From: Lacrimispora xylanolytica
GTDB lineage: Bacteria > Bacillota > Clostridia > Lachnospirales > Lachnospiraceae
DNA length: 64,000 nucleotides
Reading direction: 5' to 3'
NCBI RefSeq assembly: GCF_026723765.1
Contig: NZ_CP113524.1
Location: forward strand, 977,001 to 1,041,000
The position numbers and the translations under genes were made by a program. Within the stretch, counting starts at the first letter, position 1. Each line of letters starts with the position of its first letter. The notes beneath the pieces are model-generated. The model was not told the origin of the DNA, searched no databases, and saw only the letters and a program-made list of their open reading frames with translations. This document shows, in pieces, positions 42,786-53,471 of the stretch.

Positions 42786-43092
42786 GCTTTAAACTGGTCG
42801 TTAATCCATATAAGAGCTGGAACGCGTTGCATGTACATGTAAATCATGTGCAAATACAAATGCATATGTACGTTTAAATGTATATGTATAACACATACTT
42901 GTATTGATCTTCTAGAATATTAAAAATATTTCAATGGATTTTTAGTCTGCAAGCAGCAGCCAGGTATCAATACGTATTTCATGTATTTGTATATGAGATA
43001 TGAGCGTGCAGCGTATGGGAGTGGATAACTTCTCATAAAACGGAAAAGCTGTAGAGCGATTTGGTGATACATTCTTATTTGTAAGAATAGAG
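42786..43092. other. gene-free region with palindromic TG/CA/TA-rich tract
   Basis: Between hemW and the leftward 3D gene. From about 42829 to 42900 the sequence is nearly alternating purine-pyrimidine (GCATGTACATG, ATGCATATGTACG, ATGTATATGTAT) with nested palindromes. No gene is supported. Confidence 0.55.
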
Positions 43093-43144
43093 AAAGGGCA
43101 CAGAACGCAAAGAGAAACCATTCTTTGTGTTCTGTGCCTTTTCA
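43093..43144. terminator. bidirectional terminator between hemW and the 3D gene
   Basis: AAGGGCACAGAACGCAAAGA and TCTTTGTGTTCTGTGCCTT form a long 17-19-bp stem with one or two mismatches, with TTTT on the right and CCCTTTCTC on the minus strand. Confidence 0.82.
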
Positions 43145-43229
43145 TAACCTCATTGTATACTCAGGTAATGTAGGTTAATACCTCACAATTGCTTACAGCT
43201 TATTCTAAAAATATGGTGTTACTTCTATT

Positions 43230-43940
43230 CTACTGGACTATAAAGACCTCCATGCTTCTCGTGCCATAAAAACGGGTCTCTCCGTGGGTATTAAAGAAAA
43301 TATCAATATGTCTTCCCTTAACGCCGCCACCGCAGTCCTCCGCGGTATAAATAACACCGCCTATCATGAGTTTGCTTCCATAAGGAATGACTCTTGGGTC
43401 CACAGAGATGGTATGATTGGCAGCAGCAATGGTTCCTGTGCTGGTGCGGCCGCCCCATTTGCCGGAGCACTGCCTGCAGGGACAGTAGGCGGTTGTTTTA
43501 AACGTACCGATGGAGCGGAGATTAACAGCAGGAACCGCAGTGCCAACGCCGTATACCTTGGTGCCGGATAGCTTCTGCCCTGATGCGTAGGCTTCAATGA
43601 GATAAGTGCCATTTTCGTAGGTATCCCAGGGAACGTTCACTTCAAATCCATAATTACCGGTACCGCTTCCCTGCGCGGCTAAATCCTCCCGGTGTTTGGA
43701 AGCAGTGGTTTCAAGCTCAGCCGTCACCTGACCGCTTGTTTGGTTGGTGATAATGACTCTTACAGGCAAGGTGGATTCTCGTTCTGAGCTGTTAAATGCC
43801 CAGCCCCGGACATTTTTATCATCCGCACCGTCGATAATACCGGTTACCGGATTACCATAGGCTTTTAATGTGTTTATTAAAACAAAGATTGTCATCAGTA
43901 AAATTCCAGAAATGTGGTGAAGGTTCTTCCTATTTTGCAT
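43230..43940 (-). CDS. secreted 3D-domain protein
   Basis: 236 residues with an N-terminal hydrophobic signal segment (about residues 10-28). The middle ~100 residues are beta-rich and Ig-like (GIIDGADDKNVRGWAFNSSERESTLPVRVIIT). The C-terminal ~85 residues form a 3D domain with the three aspartates in SVDPRVIPYGSKL, AEDCGGGVKG and HIDIFF, and the motif TAYCPCRQCSGKWGG. 3D domains are MltA-like double-psi barrels that may cut peptidoglycan glycan strands. Preceded by a TGTAAC-N5-TGTAAT direct repeat (44003-44019). Confidence 0.85.
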   Translation of the reverse strand: MQNRKNLHHISGILLMTIFVLINTLKAYGNPVTGIIDGADDKNVRGWAFNSSERESTLPVRVIITNQTSGQVTAELETTASKHREDLAAQGSGTGNYGFEVNVPWDTYENGTYLIEAYASGQKLSGTKVYGVGTAVPAVNLRSIGTFKTTAYCPCRQCSGKWGGRTSTGTIAAANHTISVDPRVIPYGSKLMIGGVIYTAEDCGGGVKGRHIDIFFNTHGETRFYGTRSMEVFIVQ

Positions 43941-44002
43941 ATTACAAATACTTCCTTTCTTTTTTACAAACTGTAATATAAATTAACACTCTTATAATTA
44001 TA

Positions 44003-44019
44003 TGTAACAGTTTTGTAAT
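44003..44019. promoter_or_regulatory. WalR-like box upstream of the first 3D gene
   Basis: TGTAAC-AGTTT-TGTAAT on the plus strand matches the WalR/YycF consensus TGTWAH-N5-TGTWAH and abuts a TATAAT (43997-44002, minus strand). Also part of a larger inverted repeat with TTACAAACTGT (43964-43974). 3D protein YocH is a WalR target in Bacillus. Confidence 0.4.
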
Positions 44020-44111
44020 AAATGAGGTACAAGTATTCATTTTACATATTTTTCCAGAAAAGTCAAGGCTAACTTATTTCATACTATTAGGGGAGAGAAT
44101 TTTGGACATCA

Positions 44112-44156
44112 AAAAAGCACCTCAGAAAGCGAAATTAAATCGCTTATCTGGGCGCC
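44112..44156 (-). terminator. terminator of the second 3D gene
   Basis: Read leftward, GCGCCCAGATAAGCGA and TCGCTTTCTGAGGTGC pair with a few mismatches, followed by TTTTTT. Confidence 0.75.
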
Positions 44157-44169
44157 ATTTGGACATGTA

Positions 44170-44727
44170 TTATTTTACATTCACTGCAAAAATCTCTTTT
44201 GTCTGTCTGCCGAAGTTTAGGGCCTCTTCCCGGCTTCCAAAGTAGATATCAACCTTATTTCCTCTGATTCCGCTTCCAGTATCCTCCACAGTATAGATGA
44301 CGTCATCGATCATGACCATAGTGCCGATTGGCAAAATTGTAAGATCCGCAGACAAGGTATGCTGTGCTCTTGGTGTAGTACCGGAGTAGGTCCGGCCGAT
44401 TTTTCCGCTTTTGCTGGGGCAATATGCAGTTGCAGAAAAAAGTCCCAGTGATGCTCCTTTTTCAAAAACAGGTCCAGTTGGCTCTGTCTCTTGCGGTTCT
44501 GTTTCTTTTTTAATACCAGGTCCGATTTCCTCTGAGTTTTTTGTGTCCTCAGTACCACTCTCGGATTTGGCATCACTTTTTATCGTTTGGACACTCCCGG
44601 ACTGTGCATCCGCTGTAGTCTGTTCTTTACCAGCAGCTTCATCTGCCATTGCAGACGTAGATAACAGCAGAATACAAAGGATTGTCAGGAGTCCTGTGAT
44701 TCGTAGCTTACCTGAAAAACGCTTCAT
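44170..44727 (-). CDS. secreted 3D-domain protein with low-complexity linker
   Basis: 185 residues: signal peptide to about residue 28 (ILCILLLSTSAMA), an acidic/Ser/Thr/Pro-rich spacer (ADAQSGSVQTIKSDAKSESG), then a 3D domain with TAYCPSKSGKIG, SADLTILPIGT, VEDTGSGIRG and KVDIYFGS. A second copy of the function next to the gene at 43230, in the same orientation but separated by a terminator, so independently expressed. Confidence 0.85.
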   Translation of the reverse strand: MKRFSGKLRITGLLTILCILLLSTSAMADEAAGKEQTTADAQSGSVQTIKSDAKSESGTEDTKNSEEIGPGIKKETEPQETEPTGPVFEKGASLGLFSATAYCPSKSGKIGRTYSGTTPRAQHTLSADLTILPIGTMVMIDDVIYTVEDTGSGIRGNKVDIYFGSREEALNFGRQTKEIFAVNVK

Positions 44728-44768
44728 GATTTACCTCGCAATCGTGTTGTTATGGTGTATCATTTACT

Positions 44769-44823
44769 ATTATATTACAAAAGTGTTAAAAGTCAAGAAA
44801 AAAATGTCAACACCTTTGTAATA
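44769..44823 (-). promoter_or_regulatory. promoter with inverted-repeat operator upstream of the second 3D gene
   Basis: On the minus strand TTGACT (44791-44796), 16 bases, TATAAT (44769-44774). TATTACAAAAGTGTT (44773-44787) and AACACCTTTGTAATA (44809-44823) are inverted arms with 14 of 15 matches, bracketing the -35 box. Confidence 0.6.
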
Positions 44824-44895
44824 TATGCTTGTACTATGTTTAAAAATGTAGAAAGTGGTCATAAAAACTTAACGTATTTTTTTTATAGGAATGTA

Positions 44896-44924
44896 TTGAC
44901 AAATGTAGAAAAAAAGCATATATT
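44896..44924 (+). promoter_or_regulatory. sigma-A promoter of the hrcA operon
   Basis: TTGACA (44896-44901), 17 bases, TATATT (44919-44924), followed closely by the CIRCE element. Confidence 0.85.
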
Positions 44925-44938
44925 ATGAAAAGAAGATG

Positions 44939-44965
44939 TTAGCACTCCCAAACGTTGAGTGCTAA
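44939..44965. promoter_or_regulatory. CIRCE operator
   Basis: TTAGCACTC-N9-GAGTGCTAA, exact consensus; the HrcA binding site, placed just downstream of the transcription start of hrcA. Confidence 0.98.
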
Positions 44966-45004
44966 CAAAGCACTAATAAAGCATTAAGAAAGGAGAGTGG
45001 CAGT

Positions 45005-46054
45005 TTGAAGGATAAAGATCAGCTGGATGAGCGGAAGATAACCATATTAAAGGCCATCATTAAAACTTATCTGGAAACCGGAGAACCGGTTGGATCCCGA
45101 ACCATATCAAAGTATACGGATTTGAATTTAAGCTCCGCCACAATCCGTAATGAGATGTCTGATTTAGAGGAACTGGGCTACATTGTTCAGCCTCATACTT
45201 CAGCAGGAAGAATTCCTTCCGACAGGGGATACCGATTCTATGTGGATCAGATCATGCTGGAAAAGGAAGAAGAAGTAACAGAAATCAAAGATATGATGCT
45301 AAAGAGAGTAGACCGTGTAGAGCTTATGTTAAAGCAGATGGCAAAGCTTCTGGCTCAGAATACCAACTATGCGGCTATGATCAGCGCTCCTCAGTATCAA
45401 CGAAATAAGCTAAAGTTTATCCAGCTGTCAAAGGTAGATGAAGGAAAGCTTCTGGTGGTGATTGTCATTGAAGGCAATATTATTAAGAACACCATGATTC
45501 CCATTGATAAGGAACTGGATGACGAAGGATTGTTAAATCTAAACATTCTTTTAAATAGTGCCTTAAACGGACTGACCATAGAAGAGATTAATCTGGAAGT
45601 GATCAGCAGGTTAAAGGTTCAGGCAGGCCATCACAGTGAAGTGGTTGACCGGGTACTGACCGAGGTGGCAGCAGCCATTCGGGCAGATGATGAGGATTTA
45701 CAGATTTATACCAGCGGAACTACTAATATTTTTAAATATCCGGAGCTGAGCGAGGGAGATAAGGCAAGCAGACTTCTTGGAACTCTGGAGCAAAAGGAGC
45801 TTTTGCAGGAGCTGGTTGATGATGTCAATGACTCGGAAAGCAATTCCGGTATCCAGGTTTATATCGGAGATGAAGCACCGGTTAAGGATATGAAGGACTG
45901 CAGCATTGTAACAGCCAATTACGAGCTTGGGGAAGGGTTACGAGGAACCATTGGAATCATCGGCCCTAAGCGAATGGATTATGAGAAGGTTCTCAGTACT
46001 CTGCGCAATTTAATGACGCAGCTTGATGTGATATTGAAAAAAGATGAAAGGTAA
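45005..46054 (+). CDS. hrcA: heat-inducible transcription repressor HrcA
   Basis: 349 residues, TTG start at 45005 with GGAGAG upstream. N-terminal winged helix (LKAIIKTYLETGEPVGSRTISKY, LSSATIRNEMSDLEELGYI) and the HrcA dimerisation/inserted domains, ending with GPKRMDYEKVLSTL. It represses its own operon through the CIRCE element and is re-activated by GroEL in the family. Confidence 0.97.
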   Translation: MKDKDQLDERKITILKAIIKTYLETGEPVGSRTISKYTDLNLSSATIRNEMSDLEELGYIVQPHTSAGRIPSDRGYRFYVDQIMLEKEEEVTEIKDMMLKRVDRVELMLKQMAKLLAQNTNYAAMISAPQYQRNKLKFIQLSKVDEGKLLVVIVIEGNIIKNTMIPIDKELDDEGLLNLNILLNSALNGLTIEEINLEVISRLKVQAGHHSEVVDRVLTEVAAAIRADDEDLQIYTSGTTNIFKYPELSEGDKASRLLGTLEQKELLQELVDDVNDSESNSGIQVYIGDEAPVKDMKDCSIVTANYELGEGLRGTIGIIGPKRMDYEKVLSTLRNLMTQLDVILKKDER

Positions 46055-46065
46055 GGGTAAGAACA

Positions 46066-46707
46066 TTGAGCATGGAAGATGTGAAAACAGAGGAAAAACT
46101 GGCAGATGAGATTTTGAATGAGGAAGATGCCGTTTCCGCTGAAAATGAGATAGAAGGCACAGAGCCCACAGCAGAAGAGACTGCATCTGAGAACGGGCAG
46201 AACGAAGAAGGAAGCACAAAAGGCGATACTGCAAAGAAAGGCTTCTTTGGTAAGAAAAAAGATAAGCCGGATCCAAAGGATGAAAAAATCGAGGAACTGA
46301 CAGACCGTCTCCAGAGAAGTATGGCAGAATTTGATAACTTCAGAAAGAGAACAGAAAAAGAAAAGTCAGCCATGTTTGAAATCGGGGCAAAGGATATCAT
46401 TGAACGAATCCTTCCCGTTGTTGACAATTTTGAACGAGGCCTTGCAGCCATTCCGGAAGAGGAAAAGGGATCTGCATTTGCTGAAGGCATGGAAAAGATT
46501 TACAAACAGCTTATGAAATCTCTGGAAGAAGCAGGAGTAAAGCCAATTGAAGCAGTTGGCCAGCCATTTGATCCAGATTTCCATAATGCAGTGATGCACA
46601 TGGAAGATGAATCTCTGGGAGAGAATGTAGTTGCACAGGAACTTTTAAAAGGTTATACCTACCGGGATACTGTGGTGAGACATTCCATGGTACAGGTAGC
46701 TAATTAA
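46066..46707 (+). CDS. grpE: nucleotide exchange factor GrpE
   Basis: 213 residues. Acidic, disordered N-terminus (~70 residues), long coiled coil (EELTDRLQRSMAEFDNFRKRTEKEKS), and the beta domain with PIEAVGQPFDPDFHNAVMHMEDE and GYTYRDTVVRHSMVQVA. TTG 46066 is eight bases after AAGGG; ATG 46072 is also in frame but poorly spaced. Exchanges ADP on DnaK. Second gene of the CIRCE operon. Confidence 0.95.
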   Translation: MSMEDVKTEEKLADEILNEEDAVSAENEIEGTEPTAEETASENGQNEEGSTKGDTAKKGFFGKKKDKPDPKDEKIEELTDRLQRSMAEFDNFRKRTEKEKSAMFEIGAKDIIERILPVVDNFERGLAAIPEEEKGSAFAEGMEKIYKQLMKSLEEAGVKPIEAVGQPFDPDFHNAVMHMEDESLGENVVAQELLKGYTYRDTVVRHSMVQVAN

Positions 46708-46752
46708 TAATAAAATATAAAAATCTGAAAACATGTTACATTTGTTTCATAA

Positions 46753-48621
<1,869 letters not shown>

Positions 48622-48652
48622 AATAGTCTGGTCAGTTGACAGGGCTTTGGAG

Positions 48653-48680
48653 AAAGTGTTGTAGCGATACAGCACTTTTT
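48653..48680 (+). terminator. hairpin between dnaK and dnaJ
   Basis: AAAGTGTTGTA (48653-48663) pairs with TACAGCACTTT around GCGA, followed by TT; would reduce dnaJ relative to dnaK. Confidence 0.75.
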
Positions 48681-48745
48681 CCGCAGGCATGAGTTCTTTT
48701 GTATAGCCCGGTAAAAACGTAGCTTACAGTTTGGGCTCTTATGTT

Positions 48746-48765
48746 CGGCAGGAGATGTCCTGCCG
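48746..48765 (+). other. second perfect hairpin before dnaJ
   Basis: CGGCAGGA-GATG-TCCTGCCG, 8-bp perfect stem in the 176-base dnaK-dnaJ spacer; no U-run follows. Confidence 0.6.
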
Positions 48766-48797
48766 GGCTTCCTTAGTTTATGAAAGGTAGACCTAAG

Positions 48798-49937
48798 ATG
48801 GCAGAGAGTAAAAAAGATTATTATGAGACCCTTGGCGTTCCAAGAGATGCAGATGATGCAGCAATTAAGAAGGCTTACAGGGCATTGGCTAAGAAATACC
48901 ATCCGGATACAAATTCCGGGGACGCTGTGGCAGCAGAGAAGTTTAAACAGGCTTCTGAGGCTTACAGTGTATTAAGCGATCCTGATAAGAGACGTCAGTA
49001 TGACCAGTTTGGATCAGCAGCATTTGATGGCAGCGGTGGACCTGGCGGTTTCGGTGGCTTTGATTTTGGCGGAGCAGATATGGGAGATATCTTTGGAGAT
49101 ATTTTCGGGGATATCTTTGGCGGCGGCCGTTCCAGAGGCGGCGCTGCGTACAATGGTCCGGCCAGAGGAGCCAATGTAAGAACCAGCGTCCGTATTACCT
49201 TTGAAGAGGCGATTTTTGGCTGCGAAAAAGAGATTGAAATTAATTTCAAAGAGGAATGTAATACTTGTCACGGAAGCGGCGCAAAGGCAGGAACATCCCC
49301 CATTACCTGTACCAAGTGTAACGGTAAAGGTAAGATCATGTACACCCAGCAGTCCTTCTTCGGTCAGGTTCAGAGTGTTCAGACCTGTCCCGATTGTGGC
49401 GGTACTGGTAAGGTAATCAAGGAGAAATGTCCCGATTGTTATGGAACTGGTTTTATAACAAAAAGAAAGAAAATCAGTGTTGCAGTTCCCGCAGGAATTG
49501 ATAACGGCCAATCCATTCGTTTACAGAGCAAAGGAGAGCCAGGCACTAATGGAGGAGAAAGAGGCGATCTTTTAGTAGAGGTTGTTGTGTCCAATCACCC
49601 TATCTTTAAGCGTCAGGATACCAGCATTTTCTCAACCGTACCGATTTCCTTTGTCAATGCAGCATTAGGCGGTACCATTAAGATCAAGACCGTTGATGGC
49701 GACATGGATTACGAGATCAAACCAGGAACTCAGACCGATACCAAGGTTCGATTAAAAGGAAAGGGAGTTCCTTCCTTAAGAAACAGAGCGGTCCGCGGTG
49801 ATCATTATGTAACTCTGGTAGTACAGGTTCCAGAGCGCCTCACAGAAGCTCAAAAAGATGCCCTTAAGAATTTCCAGGATGCCATGAATGGAACCACGGA
49901 TGGGGAAAAACATAAAAAAAAGGGAATCTTTAAATAG
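48798..49937 (+). CDS. dnaJ: chaperone DnaJ (Hsp40)
   Basis: 379 residues. J domain with HPD in [11 protein letters not shown], a Gly/Phe-rich linker, four CxxCxGxG zinc repeats ([32 protein letters not shown]), and the C-terminal substrate domain. ATG 48798 is preferred over 48780 because AAAGGTAG precedes it and the product starts [13 protein letters not shown]. Last gene of the CIRCE operon. Confidence 0.98.
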   Translation: MAESKKDYYETLGVPRDADDAAIKKAYRALAKKYHPDTNSGDAVAAEKFKQASEAYSVLSDPDKRRQYDQFGSAAFDGSGGPGGFGGFDFGGADMGDIFGDIFGDIFGGGRSRGGAAYNGPARGANVRTSVRITFEEAIFGCEKEIEINFKEECNTCHGSGAKAGTSPITCTKCNGKGKIMYTQQSFFGQVQSVQTCPDCGGTGKVIKEKCPDCYGTGFITKRKKISVAVPAGIDNGQSIRLQSKGEPGTNGGERGDLLVEVVVSNHPIFKRQDTSIFSTVPISFVNAALGGTIKIKTVDGDMDYEIKPGTQTDTKVRLKGKGVPSLRNRAVRGDHYVTLVVQVPERLTEAQKDALKNFQDAMNGTTDGEKHKKKGIFK

Positions 49938-49973
49938 GTTTTCAGGGGATACATGTAAAGGGGAAGGTTAGGA

Positions 49974-50534
49974 ATGAAGAAGATTCAGGGAAAGTTTATG
50001 CTTTTATTATGCTTCCTGCTTCTTTCCGGAATGTTTCCGGGGCGTGCTGCAGCCGATGAGACACAGGCAGTAAGAAAATATCCAGGCTTTCACGGTTCCG
50101 GAACCAGTTTTCAGGGACCGGTGGAAGGACCGAATCATTATGACTGCTGGGACGATGACGAAGATGACGACGATGGCCCAGACAGCCGCAGCTATGAAAG
50201 AGGCTGGCGTTACAGTCCGGCAGGCTGGTGGTATCAGTATGGAGATGGTACCTGGCCTTCTGACAGCTGGAAATACATTGACAGCAGATGGTACCGCTTC
50301 GATCAGGGCGGCCATCTGCTTATGGGATGGTATGTGGACCAGAATGGGAACCGGTACTATTTAAATCCAGTGGATGACGGTACCTTAGGGTCTATGCGGA
50401 TTGGCTGGCAGATCATAGACGGAAAAGCATATTACTTTCATACCATGTCAGACGGCTCTTTGGGCCGGCTGTTAATCAACACCGTTACGCCCGATGGTTA
50501 CTCTGTAGGAGCGGACGGTGCCTTAAAGCAGTAA
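49974..50534 (+). CDS. secreted cell-wall-binding-repeat protein with acidic segment
   Basis: 186 residues; a signal peptide (to about residue 27), an acidic segment CWDDDEDDDDGPD, and choline-binding-type repeats in the C-terminal half (GGWWYQYGDGTWPSDSWKYI, RWYRFDQGGHLLMGWYVDQNG, KAYYFHTMSDGSLGR). Probably attached non-covalently to wall glycopolymers. AGGTTAGGA lies before the ATG. It lies after dnaJ but is separated by 36 bases without an obvious terminator. No catalytic domain seen. Confidence 0.8.
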   Translation: MKKIQGKFMLLLCFLLLSGMFPGRAAADETQAVRKYPGFHGSGTSFQGPVEGPNHYDCWDDDEDDDDGPDSRSYERGWRYSPAGWWYQYGDGTWPSDSWKYIDSRWYRFDQGGHLLMGWYVDQNGNRYYLNPVDDGTLGSMRIGWQIIDGKAYYFHTMSDGSLGRLLINTVTPDGYSVGADGALKQ

Positions 50535-50560
50535 GATTTAAGAAAATGGGTTGGAATATA

Positions 50561-50627
50561 AAAAAGCAGAAAACAGATCTGAACATGGATTGATTCCAAT
50601 TATCAGATCTGTCTTCTGCTTTTTTTG
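50561..50627 (+). terminator. strong terminator after the wall-repeat gene
   Basis: AAAAAGCAGAAAACAGATCTGA pairs with TCAGATCTGTCTTCTGCTTTTT (one mismatch), ending in a T7 run. Confidence 0.92.
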
Positions 50628-50877
50628 TTGCATGTTGTGAAAATAGATTCTGCTTCATTACCAGGCATTCAGGCGGGTGTGATGGGGTGTAATGCATCAA
50701 GGAATTTCGTTTACTTGATATGTTTTTTGCCTTAGTTCCGGGAATGAAACAGAAGTCCTTTTCATCCGTTCAATTAGTTAATGCACTAGGAAGGTTTTTT
50801 ATTGCATCTTTTTTTAAAAATTTTAAAATATTTTTTTTAAGCCGGAAATTCTTCCATAAATCCATGTTTTTATAAGC
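50628..50877. other. gene-free AT-rich spacer
   Basis: About 250 bases between the terminator and the TSUP gene promoter; contains runs such as TTTTTTTAAAAATTTTAAAATATTTTTTTT near 50810-50840 that may be curved DNA. No coding frame supported. Confidence 0.5.
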
Positions 50878-50906
50878 TTGCAACCCATTTCATTGTATGT
50901 TATGAT
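50878..50906 (+). promoter_or_regulatory. promoter of the TSUP permease operon
   Basis: TTGCAA (50878-50883), 17 bases, TATGAT (50901-50906), 41 bases upstream of the ATG. Confidence 0.75.
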
Positions 50907-50946
50907 ATCATGTGGTTTAGTTTTGACAGAAGAAAGGAACCCTCAT

Positions 50947-51690
50947 ATGTACCAATATTTGATCATATGTCCCCTCGTTTTCCTGGCTGGATTTGTAGAT
51001 TCCATCGCTGGAGGCGGAGGACTGATTTCTCTGCCGGCTTATCTGGCAGCAGGGGTACCGCCACATATTGCACTTGGAACCAATAAGATGAGTTCTACTC
51101 TCGGTACGGTTATTTCAACGGCCCGATATGCAAAGAATGGATTTATCAATGTGAAGCTGTCTTTTTTGTCTGCTTTATGTGCTATCATTGGTTCTATCAT
51201 AGGAGCACACCTTTCCTTGCTGGCCAGTGAGCAGGTATTAAAGACCATGATGTTGGTGGTCTTACCCATAGTAGCATTTTATGTGTTTAAGAATAAGAAT
51301 TTAGGCGATACAAAGGAAGAAAGTCTTCCGGAGCGAAAGACTCTTCTTATTAGTATGGGAGCAGCGTTGGTGGTAGGCTGCTACGATGGATTTTACGGGC
51401 CTGGTACCGGCACCTTTTTGCTGCTGTTACTGACTGGTCTTGCAAAGATGAATGTAAGAAATGCATCTGGAACGACAAAAGTAATCAATCTGTCATCAAA
51501 CATCGCAGCATTGGTGACATTTTTAATAAATGGTAAGGTCTTGATTCCTCTTGGACTTGCATCCGGAATCTTCTGTATTGCAGGTCATTACATTGGTTCA
51601 GGCCTTGTCCTAAAGAACGGCTTGAAGATTGTGCGCCCGGTTGTTTTTGTGGTGCTTCTCTGCCTGTTTATAAAAATTATAAAAGGATAG
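50947..51690 (+). CDS. TSUP (TauE/SafE) family membrane permease
   Basis: 247 residues with about 8 membrane spans in two repeats. Family motifs AGFVDSIAGGGGLISLPAYLAAG, HIALGTNKMSSTLGT and CYDGFYGPGTGTFL. Such proteins export sulfite, sulfoacetate or similar anions; the substrate cannot be told here. ATG 50947 is preceded by AAAGGA; an upstream TTG lies within the promoter and is rejected. It precedes prmA by 12 bases. Confidence 0.9.
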   Translation: MYQYLIICPLVFLAGFVDSIAGGGGLISLPAYLAAGVPPHIALGTNKMSSTLGTVISTARYAKNGFINVKLSFLSALCAIIGSIIGAHLSLLASEQVLKTMMLVVLPIVAFYVFKNKNLGDTKEESLPERKTLLISMGAALVVGCYDGFYGPGTGTFLLLLLTGLAKMNVRNASGTTKVINLSSNIAALVTFLINGKVLIPLGLASGIFCIAGHYIGSGLVLKNGLKIVRPVVFVVLLCLFIKIIKG

Positions 51691-51702
51691 GTAAATAAAA
51701 GC

Positions 51703-52665
51703 ATGAGATGGAAAAAATTTACACTCACTACCACAACGGAAGCTGTTGATTTAATCAGCAGCGCATTTGATGAGATAGGAATAGAAGGAATTGAAATTGA
51801 AGACAATACGCCTCTTACAGAAGCTGAGACAAAAGGCATGTTTATTGACATTCTGCCAGAGCTTCCTCCAGATGAGGGTATTGCCAGAGTAAGCTTTTAT
51901 TTAGACCCAGATTCTGATGTTGACATTGATGAGATGTTAAAACGTGTGGATGAAAGTCTTGATGAGTTAGCTATGTTTACGGATCTTGGTGCCCGCACCA
52001 TTGAATCCAGCGAGACAGAGGACAAGGACTGGATTAATAACTGGAAACAGTATTTTAAGCCATTTACCGTGGATGATATTTTAATTAAGCCAACCTGGGA
52101 AGAAATTCCAGTGGAGCATAAGGAAAAGCTTTTAATTGAAATCGATCCAGGGACTGCTTTCGGAACCGGACAGCATGAGACAACTCAGCTTTGCATCCGC
52201 CAGCTTAAAAAGTACGTGACTCCGGAAACCAGAATTCTTGACGTAGGAACCGGCAGCGGAATTCTTGGAATCACTGCTTTAAAGCTGGGAGCAAAGGAAG
52301 TATTCGGAACCGATCTTGATGAGAATGCCATCGTAGCGGTAAAAGAGAATATGGAAGCCAATGATATTGCTCCGGAAAAATTCAAGGTTTTAAAGGGCAA
52401 TATTATCGACGATGAAGCGGTAAAGGCAGAAGTTGGTTTTGAAGCCTATGATCTGGTGGTAGCTAACATCTTAGCCGATATCATAATCCTGCTTCAAAAA
52501 GAGATTCCGGTTCATATGAAAAAAGGTGCCATCTTTATCACTTCCGGTATCATTAATATGAAAGAAGAAGCAGTAAAGAAAGTATTTGCAGAAAATGATG
52601 CCTTTGAGCTGGTGGAAATTACCTATCAGGGTGAGTGGGTTTCTGTAACGGTGAGGAAAAAGTAG
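51703..52665 (+). CDS. prmA: ribosomal protein L11 methyltransferase
   Basis: 320 residues. N-terminal L11-binding domain (MRWKKFTLTTTTEAVDLISSAFDEIGIEGIEIED), then a SAM-binding Rossmann domain with IDPGTAFGTGQHETTQLC, ILDVGTGSGILGI and the VANILADII catalytic loop. Trimethylates L11 lysines/N-terminus in the family. Adjacent to rsmE as in Bacillus (dnaJ-prmA-rsmE). Confidence 0.97.
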   Translation: MRWKKFTLTTTTEAVDLISSAFDEIGIEGIEIEDNTPLTEAETKGMFIDILPELPPDEGIARVSFYLDPDSDVDIDEMLKRVDESLDELAMFTDLGARTIESSETEDKDWINNWKQYFKPFTVDDILIKPTWEEIPVEHKEKLLIEIDPGTAFGTGQHETTQLCIRQLKKYVTPETRILDVGTGSGILGITALKLGAKEVFGTDLDENAIVAVKENMEANDIAPEKFKVLKGNIIDDEAVKAEVGFEAYDLVVANILADIIILLQKEIPVHMKKGAIFITSGIINMKEEAVKKVFAENDAFELVEITYQGEWVSVTVRKK

Positions 52666-52678
52666 AAAGAGGGATAGA

Positions 52679-53416
52679 ATGTATCACTTTTTTATCAACC
52701 AGGATCAGGTAGAAGACGATCATATCAGGATTATTGGACCTGACGTGAACCATATAAAGAATGTTCTGCGCATGGGTGCAGGAGAAGAAGTGCTCATAAG
52801 CAATGGAGTGGATAAAGACTACTTATGTGAGGTCACATCAGTGACATCCCAGGAGGTTACCGCAAAAATCTTGACTGTGGAAGAGGGAGGGCGTGAGCTT
52901 CCAGCCAGGATTACCCTATTTCAGGGGCTGCCAAAAGGTGATAAGATGGAATTGATCATACAAAAGGCGGTAGAGCTTGGTGCCTATGAGATCGTGCCGG
53001 TAGAAACAAAACGTACGGTAGTCAAACTGGATAAGAAAAAGGAAGAAGCTAAGCTGCGCCGCTGGAATGCGGTCTCAGAAAGTGCTGCCAAGCAGTCGAA
53101 GCGGCTCATTGTTCCGGAAGTGACAGGTGTTAAGAGTTTAAAAGAGGCACTTGTCTTTTCCAAAGAGTTTGATGTGACCGTGATTCCCTTTGAGAATGCA
53201 AAAGGCATGGAACGGACCAGGGAGATACTTTCCCAGGTAAAGCCTGGCATGAACGTAGGGATTTTTATAGGACCGGAAGGCGGCTTTGAGGATTCGGAAA
53301 TAGAACTTTCTGAAAGCTTTGGGGCTAAGACAGTTACCTTGGGGAAACGGATTTTAAGAACCGAAACTGCAGGGCTTTCGGTCTTATCGGTCTTGTCCTA
53401 TTTACTGGAACCATAG
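52679..53416 (+). CDS. rsmE: 16S rRNA (uracil-1498-N3)-methyltransferase
   Basis: 245 residues, SPOUT class. N-terminal PUA-like domain (HIRIIGPDVNHIKNVLRMGAGEEV), then the knotted methyltransferase with KGDKMELIIQKAVELGAYEIVPV, SAAKQSKR, IFIGPEGGFEDSEI and LGKRILRTETA. Modifies U1498 in the decoding region. 13 bases after prmA. Confidence 0.96.
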   Translation: MYHFFINQDQVEDDHIRIIGPDVNHIKNVLRMGAGEEVLISNGVDKDYLCEVTSVTSQEVTAKILTVEEGGRELPARITLFQGLPKGDKMELIIQKAVELGAYEIVPVETKRTVVKLDKKKEEAKLRRWNAVSESAAKQSKRLIVPEVTGVKSLKEALVFSKEFDVTVIPFENAKGMERTREILSQVKPGMNVGIFIGPEGGFEDSEIELSESFGAKTVTLGKRILRTETAGLSVLSVLSYLLEP

Positions 53417-53471
53417 AGAAAGCTTCCTCGTTCCGGGGGATCCCGTTTTTAGAGGAATAGGAGAAACACAC

